Part shown: positions 18,681-27,036 of the stretch, piece by piece
Layout: every line of letters begins with the position of its first letter
Position numbering within the stretch: the stretch's first letter is position 1
Origin: Candidatus Cloacimonadota bacterium
GTDB lineage: Bacteria > Cloacimonadota > Cloacimonadia > Cloacimonadales > WRIO01
DNA: 55,434 nucleotides
Direction of reading: 5' to 3'
Assembly (NCBI GenBank): GCA_020532185.1
Contig: JAJBBH010000029.1
Span: 1-55,434 of the forward strand
The notes under the pieces: model-generated
Database searches by the model: none
What the model was told of the DNA's origin: nothing
Seen by the model: the letters and a program-made list of their open reading frames with translations, nothing else
Position numbers and translations under genes: made by a program

Positions 18681-19428
18681 TGTGTCAGGGCTTCACCATA
18701 GTGGTAAAACCACAGTTTGTGAAGAAGTTATGAAAAGTTTAAAGCAAAAAGGTTACTCAGTCTCTTCTATCAAAGATATCCATATGGAAAACTTCGAAAT
18801 GGATAGAGAAGGTTCAAACTCTTGGCGGCATTTAGCCGCAAATCGTGAATCTGTTATCGCACGAGGACTCAACAAAACATTCATGATATGGAATCGTCAG
18901 TTAAACTTAAAAGATATGCTCGACCATATGCATACAGATTGGGTTATAGTGGAAGGTATGAGATCATCGCCATTACCAAAGATTATTTGTGCTCAAAATA
19001 TGGAGCAATTGGAAGAAGTGTTTGATGATCGCGTATTTGCTATTAGTGGACCAGTTTCTGAGCAAATTAAAGAATATAAAGGAATACCTGCAATAAATGC
19101 AAGAACAAATATCGAAGAATTAGTAGCCTTGATTATTGAAAAAGTGTTTCATGTTTTACCTTTTCATAAAGATGGCTATTGCGGGCATTGTGGGCTTAAC
19201 TGTTTTGAGTTAACTGCTCAGATTTTGCAAGGGAAAAAAACACGAGAAGATTGTGCTGTCAGACGACCCGATAATTTTAGTTTACATTTTAACGGCGAAG
19301 AAATTATGGCAAATAGCTTTGTAACTGATATTTTAAATGATGTTTTAGTTGCTATTTGCAGTAATTTAAAAGGTTATAAACCTGGTGATCAGGTAGAAGT
19401 TTCTTTTAAAGAAAAAATTAAAGACTGA
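18667..19428 (+). CDS. mobB: MobB-type molybdopterin dinucleotide adaptor with C-terminal Fe-S-like motif
   Basis: P-loop protein that assists MobA in guanine dinucleotide cofactor synthesis. The N-terminal domain has Walker A GLHHSGKTT (8-16) and DWVIVEGMRSSPLPKII typical of MobB. After about residue 165 it adds an extension with C-x2-C-x3-C...C spacing (Cys172, Cys175, Cys179, Cys196), resembling small 4Fe-4S cluster domains (CGxCGxxxC...C). Length 253 against about 170 for plain MobB. Co-translated with the GerW homologue. Its partner mobA is 17 kb away in the selenium operon. Confidence 0.88.
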   Translation: MKVFSVSGLHHSGKTTVCEEVMKSLKQKGYSVSSIKDIHMENFEMDREGSNSWRHLAANRESVIARGLNKTFMIWNRQLNLKDMLDHMHTDWVIVEGMRSSPLPKIICAQNMEQLEEVFDDRVFAISGPVSEQIKEYKGIPAINARTNIEELVALIIEKVFHVLPFHKDGYCGHCGLNCFELTAQILQGKKTREDCAVRRPDNFSLHFNGEEIMANSFVTDILNDVLVAICSNLKGYKPGDQVEVSFKEKIKD

Positions 19429-19442
19429 TTTCAATAGTTTAA

Positions 19443-19476
19443 ATGGGCAATAGGCAATATATATTTGCCTGCCCAT
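19443..19476 (+). terminator. Hairpin after mobB, possible terminator
   Basis: ATGGGC (19443-19448) pairs with GCCCAT (19471-19476), and AGGCAA (19452-19457) pairs with TTGCCT (19465-19470), with an AAT bulge between them. Only a weak T-rich tail follows, so it may slow rather than stop transcription. Confidence 0.5.
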
Positions 19477-19964
19477 TATTTAATATGCACGAAATAATAA
19501 AATAATTTTCAAAAACACATCAGTTTATAGCATTAATTTGCCTTTTTTGTAAATTTCATAATTACCAGCAGCACTAATAGATAATCTTATTACTTCTCTT
19601 GTTATCTCTGAACAAATAATGGGATTCAAATATAAAATCAAGAGATACTCATACGACAGCTGTTGGACTTCAAATTTGAAATTTGTACATACGAGAATAT
19701 AGAAACAAATAAAGCACTAAGATTTTTTATTTGAACAACAAAAAGATTTTGTTTTAACAACGAACATCTCAAACAGATACGAACTTTCTGATCATTTGTC
19801 ACAGTGGTATTTGTGGTTTTAGATATAGCCTGTTTAAAAGAAACTGTTTAAACTATTCACTACTCGCTTCTCAAGTTAAACCTTAATCGAAGTTGGCTAA
19901 TGTGGTAAATTTTATATTGCCGATTTTACTAAAATGTCTTATTAAAAACAATGTTTAACACAAA

Positions 19965-20048
19965 TCGATCCCCTATCCACTCCTACTACACTCCTACTAC
20001 TTCTCCAAGATAGCAGGAGGAGTGTAGTAGGAGTCAAGGGGGAATCTC
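19965..20048. repeat. Inverted repeat built from tandem 11-bp units
   Basis: The left arm (19979-19995) and right arm (20018-20034) are perfect 17-bp inverted copies around a 22-nt centre. The left arm is part of two tandem ACTCCTACTAC units (19979-19989, 19990-20000). On the plus strand the right side carries GCAGGAGGAGT (20013-20023) then GTAGTAGGAGT (20024-20034). The centre TTCTCCAAGATAGCAGGAG (20001-20019) and the outer boxes (TCGATCCCC at 19965, GGGGAATC at 20039) recur in island 2 at 33980-34048. Confidence 0.85.
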
Positions 20049-20481
20049 AGGGGTTAAGATAAATCTTATTGGAGGTTTCAGACACACTCAATGGGACGCA
20101 CCCAAATTTTATGATAAAGATGGGACAATCATGTATTTCTTCTCATTTATAGAGAATTAAGCTTATGAGAGGCATCTTTTATATTATAAAATCAATTTGT
20201 AATTTCTCTTGTTTTTGTCAACAGAGACACACTTTTTGTGATGTTTCCAAAAGCATTCTATGTGTGAATTACTTCACATTGTATCAAATAATACTCAAAA
20301 ACTATTTAACAAGAAAGGATTGCTTTATTCTATGAATTGCAAAGAATCTTTTTTTAATATGAGACAACGAAATCGACAATAGTAAACTACTTGGGTAATT
20401 AATATGTTTATATGGCTGGTATCTTTGATCGAACGGGCACAAGGCACTTCATCTTAAAACCAAGAGCACGATTTTAGTTTA

Positions 20482-23013
20482 TTATATCGATATTTGATTG
20501 ATATTATTATCTAAAACAGCTCTAACTTTGTTAGCTAATTCGCATGTAGTAAAAGGTTTTTGCACAAACTGGGCATCAGCACCGAGATAAGTTTGATATG
20601 CTATAATACTTTTTGGGTGCCCTGAAATGTATATTACTTTTAGGTCATGTTTGTATTTCTTTAATTTATTGTAGAGTTCTTGCCCAGTTTGGTATGGCAT
20701 GACAATGTCAGTTATCAATAAGTCAATGGTACAGAGATATTCATTTGCTAAACTTATAACTGTTCTTGGATCATTTAACGCAATTACATTGTATCCAAGA
20801 CTTTCAAGCATCATTTTGCTCATATTGAGCATAGATTTTTCGTCATCTACAAGAAGAATTTTTTCATTCCCTTTTTTTATGCTAACTGTTGAATTAGAAA
20901 TTCTCTTTTCTTCTCTTTTATCAGCCAAATAGCGTGAAAAATACATATGGAAGCTTGTTCCATATCCTTCTTCGCTATAAACTGTAATATAGCCGTTATT
21001 TTGTTTAACAGCACCATAAATTGTTGCTAAGCCCAATCCAGTGCCTCTGTTTTGTTCTTTAGTAGTAAAAAAAGGTTCAAAAATATGAGATTGAACTTCT
21101 TTGCTCATTCCAGAGCCGTTATCGCTTACAGTGATGCGTACATATTCACCAGGAGCTATAGAAAAATTTTCGTACACTACTGGATGAGGTAAGTCCATAT
21201 TTATTGCTTCAATAATAATTTTACCATCTTTTTGAAAAGAGTCTCGTGCGTTTAAGCAAAGATTTACGATTATTTGTTCAATCTGAGATGGGTCAATCAT
21301 TATATTCCATGTTTTAATATTTGGGGTGAATTCTATTGAAATTTCTTCTCCTACTATTTGCTTTAACATCTTTAACATACCGCTTATTAAGTTATTTATA
21401 TTTACAAGTTCTGGTTCTATTACTTGTTTTCTTGCAAATGTCAAAAGCTGTTTAGTCAAGATTGAGGAACGTTTTGCTGCTTTTTTAATTTCGATAATAT
21501 TTGAATATATCTTATCATTACTATTCATTTTATTTAGTGTCAAGTCAGTAAAACCAATAATAACCCCAAGCATATTGTTGAAATCGTGTGCAATACCTCC
21601 TGCAAGATTGCCGATATACTCCATTTTTTGTGAATGAGCAAGTTGTTCTGCGAGCTTTTTTTGTTCCATTTCAGCAATTTTAATTTTATTAATATCACGT
21701 GTGACACCTTGTATACCAATTGGTTTACCTTTATTGTTTCTTGCGAAACTTGCGTTTATTGAAACCCAAATAGGCTCATTATTTGAGTTAAATTGTTGTA
21801 CTTCTAAAATAACACTTCTATTTCTATCAACTGTTGAGTTTTTCTCAAGATTGAGCTGTTCATTTACAATTGATTTTATTTTTGTTAAAGATTCTGCTGT
21901 GTAGCAACTATTTATTTGCTTTTCCAAATATTCATCTGGTGTGAAGCCAAGAATTTTATAAACAGAAGAGCTTACGTAACTTGTATTAAGTTCCAAATCG
22001 CAGAACCAAGACATGTCAGACATATTCTCAGTTAAATTTCGATATTTTTCTTCGCTTTCACGCAGTGATTGAGTGTGTTTTGTCAAACGTCTTTTTAAAA
22101 TATATGAGAAAACAGATAAACTCATAACTAATAGAATCAAGAATGCAACACTAAACTTTATAAGTAGAATTGTTTTTTCTGATATTCTTTGATCAAGATT
22201 AAACCATTTTTTGGAGATATTATCAATTTCTTCTTCTGAAATACTATTAATAGTTTTTTCAACAATGCTGTATAATAACGGATATTTTTTGCTAATTCCC
22301 ATATGGAATGAGTATGTATAATCAATATATCCTGCTACTTTTAGATTGCTAATTTTCTCTTGCTGAATATAATAAGCTACAACCGCATAGTTCTCAAAAA
22401 AAACATCAATTTGTCCAAACGATAAATCTGTTAGGGCATTACGTACAGAATTGTAGTTGACAATATTGTAATTATATACAATTTTACGTTCTTTTAAATA
22501 CTTTTCAGTAGCATAATTTTGTATTACACCAATTTTCTTAGATGACAGATCAGATAAAGATAAGTTTGATGGATAATCATTTTTTGATATTAATACGAGT
22601 GGAACTGTCAGATAAGATTTGGAAAAGAAGATGTATTCTTCTCGTTCTTCGGTTTTAATGATTGTCGGCACTACAGCACATTCACCTGATTTTAAACCTT
22701 CTAATTGGCTTACCCAGCTCTCTGATGGCGTTTTTTGAAACTTAATATTTGCTTTTTTTTCAATAATATCTACTATATCTGCACCAAATCCCGTAAATTT
22801 ACCTGTGTAGGAGCTAAATTCGATAGGTGGAAACCCTGTTTCGAACCATAAATTTAGTTTACTTTGATTATTCTCTAACCAATCTATTTCTTCTTGTGTG
22901 AAAATATTGTCTGATGATGGTTTAGCATTCAATATATGTAAAGTCAGCCCAATGATAAGAATAATAAAAAAGTATTTTCGAATACTTGAAGTAAAAAACA
23001 AAGTAAGGTTCAT
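20482..23013 (-). CDS. BvgS-like hybrid sensor histidine kinase
   Basis: 843 residues. A signal or first membrane segment (about 13-30) is followed by a periplasmic solute-binding family 3 domain (about 40-275), a membrane helix (284-305), a PAS domain with PAC (about 320-445), HisKA with His476 (AGGIAHDFNNMLG), a HATPase domain (N box NLCLNARDS, G boxes DNGSGMS and GTGLGL), and a C-terminal receiver with Asp769 (LLITDIVMP), acidic pair VDDE and Lys819. It probably senses a small ligand such as an amino acid. No HPt or DNA-binding regulator is adjacent, so its output is unknown. TTGACT at 23055-23060 (minus strand) may be a -35 element. Confidence 0.93.
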   Translation of the reverse strand: MNLTLFFTSSIRKYFFIILIIGLTLHILNAKPSSDNIFTQEEIDWLENNQSKLNLWFETGFPPIEFSSYTGKFTGFGADIVDIIEKKANIKFQKTPSESWVSQLEGLKSGECAVVPTIIKTEEREEYIFFSKSYLTVPLVLISKNDYPSNLSLSDLSSKKIGVIQNYATEKYLKERKIVYNYNIVNYNSVRNALTDLSFGQIDVFFENYAVVAYYIQQEKISNLKVAGYIDYTYSFHMGISKKYPLLYSIVEKTINSISEEEIDNISKKWFNLDQRISEKTILLIKFSVAFLILLVMSLSVFSYILKRRLTKHTQSLRESEEKYRNLTENMSDMSWFCDLELNTSYVSSSVYKILGFTPDEYLEKQINSCYTAESLTKIKSIVNEQLNLEKNSTVDRNRSVILEVQQFNSNNEPIWVSINASFARNNKGKPIGIQGVTRDINKIKIAEMEQKKLAEQLAHSQKMEYIGNLAGGIAHDFNNMLGVIIGFTDLTLNKMNSNDKIYSNIIEIKKAAKRSSILTKQLLTFARKQVIEPELVNINNLISGMLKMLKQIVGEEISIEFTPNIKTWNIMIDPSQIEQIIVNLCLNARDSFQKDGKIIIEAINMDLPHPVVYENFSIAPGEYVRITVSDNGSGMSKEVQSHIFEPFFTTKEQNRGTGLGLATIYGAVKQNNGYITVYSEEGYGTSFHMYFSRYLADKREEKRISNSTVSIKKGNEKILLVDDEKSMLNMSKMMLESLGYNVIALNDPRTVISLANEYLCTIDLLITDIVMPYQTGQELYNKLKKYKHDLKVIYISGHPKSIIAYQTYLGADAQFVQKPFTTCELANKVRAVLDNNINQISI

Positions 23014-23332
23014 TTTTCCTCCCTATTAATATATAGTAATAATAAATTTTTCAAAGTCAAGAAAAATTTAGTGTTTTGTGTATTTATTTGTTAATTATGA
23101 TTGTGATAGAGCTTTATAAATATTACAATAACAAAATGTATTTGATACAAGCATCTATTTTACCATATCTACAACAAGTAATTAGGTTTTATAAGACATT
23201 TAAATATTAGATAAATCAAGTTTTACAGTTATCGACTCTACAAATTAAAAAAGATAAAAAATCTAATTTAACTTTAGTGTTGACAAAATACTTTTTTATA
23301 AATTATATGTCTAAAGATAGTAAGGAGTGAAT
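23014..23332. other. Divergent promoter region between kinase and endoQ
   Basis: 319 bp of very AT-rich non-coding sequence between two divergent genes. I see promoter-like elements near each end but no structured RNA, repeat or small gene. Confidence 0.6.
23280..23308 (+). promoter_or_regulatory. Possible promoter of the endoQ operon
   Basis: TTGACA (23280-23285) and TTATAT (23303-23308) are separated by 17 nt, a good sigma-70 match, 24 bp before the ATG. AAGGAG at 23322-23327 is the ribosome site. Confidence 0.5.
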
Positions 23333-24580
23333 ATGCAATTATGTGTTGATTTACATTCTCATTCAGGTTACGCTGGTGGGGTTGGTGATATACAATTGAA
23401 TGACATTGTTAATACTATGTCATACAAAGGGATAGATGTTTTTGGTACGGGAGATTGCTTGTATCCAAAGCGAACGCACGAATTGTATCAAGAATTAAAA
23501 TATGAAAACAACCAGTTGTATCGATTAAAAAAAGATGATAAACAAAGTTTTTTATTACAAACAGAAGTGATTTTTTCAGTTAAACTTGAAGCCTATACCC
23601 ATAAAATTGTTGCACATCACATTATATTTTTTCCAAACTTCAAAGCAATTGAACAAATGAGCAAGCTTATGAATAAATGGCAACAAAAAAATACAATAGG
23701 ACGCCCATTTATCGTATGTAGAAGCCAAATTGAACTTGAAGATAGGCTTTTTGAAATACAATCGATTGACAGTATGATAGAAATTATACCAGCCCATATT
23801 ATGACTCCAGAAGGGCTTATGGGTGGTAAAAATAAACTTACATCTATGAAAGAGTTTTATGGTAACTTTTTACCAAATATACATGCAATTGAGACTGGTT
23901 TGAGTGCTGATCCTGCAATGCTATCAAAGCTTGATGGTATTAACCTACTGGCTATGTTGTCATTTAGTGATTGTCATAGTGCAGCTTTGAATCGAGTAGG
24001 GCGAGAATTTACTGTTCTTGAATGTAAAGATTATTCTTATGCGTCAATTATAGAAAGTATTAGGCAGAAAAGAATTATATATACAGCAGAGTTTAATCCA
24101 GCAGAAGGTCGCTATTATCTAACAGGGCATAGAGCGGGGAAGAATAATCATATCGAAGACACTTATTTTCTGAATGATGCTCCTCACGACTTAATTTGCC
24201 CAATATGCAATAAAAAGCTAATTATCGGTGTTCGTGATAGATGCAAAATGCTTAAGCAAAGCTGTGCACCAAAACAAAACTTTATCCATTTGATACCATT
24301 AATTGATGTTTTAGCCTACGCTAATGGCATAAAGAGTGTAAACTCAAAACGCGTGATTACAAAGTATAAAGAAATAATAAAACATTTTGCCACAGAGATA
24401 AATCTTTGGCAAAGTACAGACAATATTATCGAGAATTCATTAAAAGAGATTTGTAGTAATGACGAACTATATTCAATAATTGCTGTTAAGAATCAAAAGT
24501 TTACATACAATCCACCTGGTTTTGATGGATTATACGGAAAATTAGAAATAAATAATAAAGGAGTCGCATTATGTCTTTGA
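23333..24580 (+). CDS. endoQ: Endonuclease Q (PHP-family DNA repair nuclease)
   Basis: Predicted nuclease that nicks DNA 5' of deaminated bases (uracil, hypoxanthine, xanthine) or abasic sites. The PHP metal motif CVDLHSHSGYA (His8, His10) opens the protein. Then come FGTGDCLYPKR, AHIMTPEGLMGG, IHAIETGLSADPAM, SFSDCHSAALNRVGREFTVL, EFNPAEGRYYLTGHR and the zinc-binding ICPICNKKLIIGVRDRC, all in the order seen in EndoQ. ATG 23333 is chosen over an in-frame GTG at 23327 because that GTG overlaps the ribosome site. It leads a six-gene operon and overlaps pepP by 10 nt. EndoQ was first described from archaea and is patchy in bacteria. Confidence 0.88.
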   Translation: MQLCVDLHSHSGYAGGVGDIQLNDIVNTMSYKGIDVFGTGDCLYPKRTHELYQELKYENNQLYRLKKDDKQSFLLQTEVIFSVKLEAYTHKIVAHHIIFFPNFKAIEQMSKLMNKWQQKNTIGRPFIVCRSQIELEDRLFEIQSIDSMIEIIPAHIMTPEGLMGGKNKLTSMKEFYGNFLPNIHAIETGLSADPAMLSKLDGINLLAMLSFSDCHSAALNRVGREFTVLECKDYSYASIIESIRQKRIIYTAEFNPAEGRYYLTGHRAGKNNHIEDTYFLNDAPHDLICPICNKKLIIGVRDRCKMLKQSCAPKQNFIHLIPLIDVLAYANGIKSVNSKRVITKYKEIIKHFATEINLWQSTDNIIENSLKEICSNDELYSIIAVKNQKFTYNPPGFDGLYGKLEINNKGVALCL

Positions 24581-25809
24581 ACCATGTTGAGTTTTTCATG
24601 AAAAGACGTGAGAATTTAATTAACAGTCTTAATGATGGAGAGTTAGTTTTAATTTTTGCCAATGAGGAGGCAACAGGTGCAAACCGTTTTCTCCAAAACA
24701 GTAACTTTTACTATTTCACTGGACTAAATACACCAGAAGCAATTTTGTTAATGGGCAAAATTAACGGTAAATCTTTGGATGAAATATTTATTCAGAGAAA
24801 TATACCAGAAAGAATTGTCTGGGATGGCGAAAAAATCTATCCAATTCATGTAACTCTTCTTACAGGTATTAACCTTGTTTTATTCATTGAAGACTTTGAA
24901 AAAAATGTTGTATCTCATTTAACTCAATTTAAAAAAGTTTATATCAATTGCGGGGTAGTTGGTTTGAATCAACCCCTAAATAAATCATTATTGTTTATCG
25001 ATAAACTAAAGCAAAGGGTTCCTCATCTCGAAATTCAAGAGGTAAGCCCAATAATTAGACCATTGAGGCAAATAAAAGATGAATTAGAAATTGAAGCACT
25101 AACTCAATCAATAAAGATTACATGGGAAGGCATAAAATCTATTTGGCAAAATGCACGTGCTGGTATGAAAGAATACGAACTTGAAGCTATGCTACATTAT
25201 GAAATGCAAAAACAAGGCTGTCGGAATTTTGGTTTTGTTCCTATTATTGCAGCAGGAGAAAATGCTGCAACTTTACATTACATTGACAACAATACTACAA
25301 TTGAAGACAATCAGCTTGTTCTTTTAGATGTCGGTGCATCTCATGAGAATTATAGTGCGGATATTAGCCGAACTTTCCCAGTGAATGGTAAATTTACAGA
25401 TAGACAAAAAGAAGTATATCAAGAAGTTTTAAATATTCAAAAAGAAATAATTTCTATGGTAAAGCCAGGTATTTCAATGGTTGATTTAAATGCAAAAACT
25501 CGAGAATTAATGTTCGCTGCAATGATGAGGCTTGGCTTAATAACAGAAGAAAAAGATGTTATCAAATATTATATGCATAGTATTGGGCATCATTTAGGTT
25601 TAGATGTACACGATGTTGGCACAAGAGACTCTATACTTGAAGAAGGCATGGTAATTACCGTAGAACCAGGTATTTATATAGCTGACGAAGCTATTGGTAT
25701 TCGCATTGAAGATGATGTACTTGTTACAGCAGAATCAAATCGTGTTTTATCAGATTTTATCCCTAAAGAAATTGATGAATTAGAAAGCTTTTTGCAAAAA
25801 CACAGGTAG
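24571..25809 (+). CDS. pepP: Xaa-Pro aminopeptidase (M24B)
   Basis: Removes N-terminal residues preceding proline. The N-terminal creatinase-like domain (MKRRENLINSL..., FYYFTGLNTPEA) precedes the pita-bread catalytic domain with the metal ligands in LLDVGASHENYSADISRTFPVNGKF, HSIGHHLGLDVHD, TVEPGIYI and GIRIEDDVLV. Length 412 is typical. It overlaps endoQ by 10 nt and is followed after 9 bp by coaD. Confidence 0.94.
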   Translation: MSLNHVEFFMKRRENLINSLNDGELVLIFANEEATGANRFLQNSNFYYFTGLNTPEAILLMGKINGKSLDEIFIQRNIPERIVWDGEKIYPIHVTLLTGINLVLFIEDFEKNVVSHLTQFKKVYINCGVVGLNQPLNKSLLFIDKLKQRVPHLEIQEVSPIIRPLRQIKDELEIEALTQSIKITWEGIKSIWQNARAGMKEYELEAMLHYEMQKQGCRNFGFVPIIAAGENAATLHYIDNNTTIEDNQLVLLDVGASHENYSADISRTFPVNGKFTDRQKEVYQEVLNIQKEIISMVKPGISMVDLNAKTRELMFAAMMRLGLITEEKDVIKYYMHSIGHHLGLDVHDVGTRDSILEEGMVITVEPGIYIADEAIGIRIEDDVLVTAESNRVLSDFIPKEIDELESFLQKHR

Positions 25810-25818
25810 AAGGTCCAG

Positions 25819-26322
25819 ATGAAAAAAGCAGTATATCCTGGCACATTTGATCCAATAACAAATGGGCATATAAATATTATTGAAAAAGCTACAAGGATAT
25901 TTGACGAAATTATTATCGCTGTGGCTAATATAACTGGTAAAAATACTCTATTTACAACAGAAGAAAGGCTTTATCTCTGTAGAGAGTCAGTTAAGCATAT
26001 TGAAGCTGTTAAAGTAGTGGAATTTGATGGATTAACGGTTGATTTTGCTAAAGAAATAGGTGCTGATGCTATGTTAAGGGGTCTGAGAGCTGTGTCGGAT
26101 TTTGAATATGAGTTACAATTAGCACTGATGAATAAGTATTTAGACAAGAAAATCGATACAGTGTTTTTGGTACCTGACTACAGATATTTATATTTGAGTT
26201 CGAGCATAATAAGACAAGTAATCGGGCTCGGAGGCAGACCGCACGATCAAATACCCGCAGTTGTTGAAGAGGCTATTATTAAAAAATTTGAAGAGAGAGA
26301 ACTAAAAGATTTAAAAGATTAA
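25819..26322 (+). CDS. coaD: Phosphopantetheine adenylyltransferase CoaD
   Basis: Adds AMP to 4'-phosphopantetheine, the penultimate step of coenzyme A synthesis. The nucleotidyl-transfer motif GTFDPITNGH (8-17) is present with AMLRGLRAVSDFEYELQLALMN and the ATP-contacting SSSIIRQV. Length 167 is standard. Part of the endoQ operon. Confidence 0.97.
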   Translation: MKKAVYPGTFDPITNGHINIIEKATRIFDEIIIAVANITGKNTLFTTEERLYLCRESVKHIEAVKVVEFDGLTVDFAKEIGADAMLRGLRAVSDFEYELQLALMNKYLDKKIDTVFLVPDYRYLYLSSSIIRQVIGLGGRPHDQIPAVVEEAIIKKFEERELKDLKD

Positions 26323-26343
26323 TTACATACAAAAGGATATAAT

Positions 26344-27036
26344 ATGAAAAAAGCCATTATTTTGGCAAGTGGTGGTATGGATAGTCTTGTTACAACAGCA
26401 ATTGCCAAAAATGAAAACGACGACATATATCTATTGCATACGAATTATGGGCAAAGGACAGAAGATAAGGAACTTATGGCTTTTAGGTCAATTTGTAGTC
26501 ACTATTCTCCAAAAGATATACTTATTGTAAATATTGACTATTTAGCACAAATAGGTGGCAATTCATTAACTGATAAGAGCATAGATGTTCCCAAGAATAA
26601 ACTGGGTGAAGAAGATGTACCAAATACTTATGTACCTTTCAGGAACGGTAATTTGATTGCAATTGCCACTTCTTGGGCAGAAGTAATTGGAGCTCAGTCT
26701 ATCTATATTGGAGCTGTAGAAGTGGATGGTTCGGGCTACCCTGATTGCCGTAAGATTTTTTATGATCAATTAGAAAAAGCGATTAATTATGGCACAAAGG
26801 AAGACACTAAGATTAGTATCAAAACTCCTTTGATTCATAAAAATAAGAGCGAGATAATCAAGTTAGGAAAAACATTGAATGTGCCCTTTGAATTAAGCTG
26901 GAGTTGTTATAATAATAATGATATAGCATGTGGAGAATGTGATAGCTGTATTTTAAGACTTAGGGCTTTTGATGAAGCAGGCATAATTGATCCAATCAAA
27001 TACATTAAAAAAATGAGAAGACTATCTAATGATTGA
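26344..27036 (+). CDS. queC: 7-cyano-7-deazaguanine synthase QueC
   Basis: ATP-dependent conversion of 7-carboxy-7-deazaguanine to preQ0, on the path to queuosine tRNA modification. The PP-loop SGGMDS (9-14) and the zinc cysteines (SCYNNNDIACGECDSCILR) are present. Length 230. Other queuosine genes are not nearby. There is no preQ1 riboswitch in the 21-bp gap before it. It overlaps the next gene by 8 nt. A purely DNA-modifying role (archaeosine-like base in DNA) is possible but has no support here. Confidence 0.95.
   Translation: MKKAIILASGGMDSLVTTAIAKNENDDIYLLHTNYGQRTEDKELMAFRSICSHYSPKDILIVNIDYLAQIGGNSLTDKSIDVPKNKLGEEDVPNTYVPFRNGNLIAIATSWAEVIGAQSIYIGAVEVDGSGYPDCRKIFYDQLEKAINYGTKEDTKISIKTPLIHKNKSEIIKLGKTLNVPFELSWSCYNNNDIACGECDSCILRLRAFDEAGIIDPIKYIKKMRRLSND

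Larger units (their letters stand above)
19429..20481. other. Gene-free island 1 (1.05 kb)
   Basis: No reading frame here looks like a protein gene, and stop codons are frequent in all frames. It holds the mobB hairpin, a 12-bp palindrome TTCAAATTTGAA (19669-19680), and the large inverted repeat at 19965-20048. Some stretches, such as 19621-19840, might be decayed coding sequence, but I cannot match them to a family. No tRNA, rRNA or transposase remnant was recognised. Confidence 0.7.

Noticed and set aside
19200-19440. Selenocysteine UGA at the end of mobB
   Set aside because: After the TGA at 19426 the frame meets TAG two codons later, so it is an ordinary stop.
19429-20481. Insertion-sequence remnant in island 1
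   Set aside because: No transposase motif, no target-site duplication and no terminal repeat at the island edges; the inverted repeat is internal and made of 11-mers.
26323-26343. preQ1 riboswitch before queC
   Set aside because: Only 21 bases separate coaD and queC, too short for the aptamer, and no pseudoknot pattern is seen.
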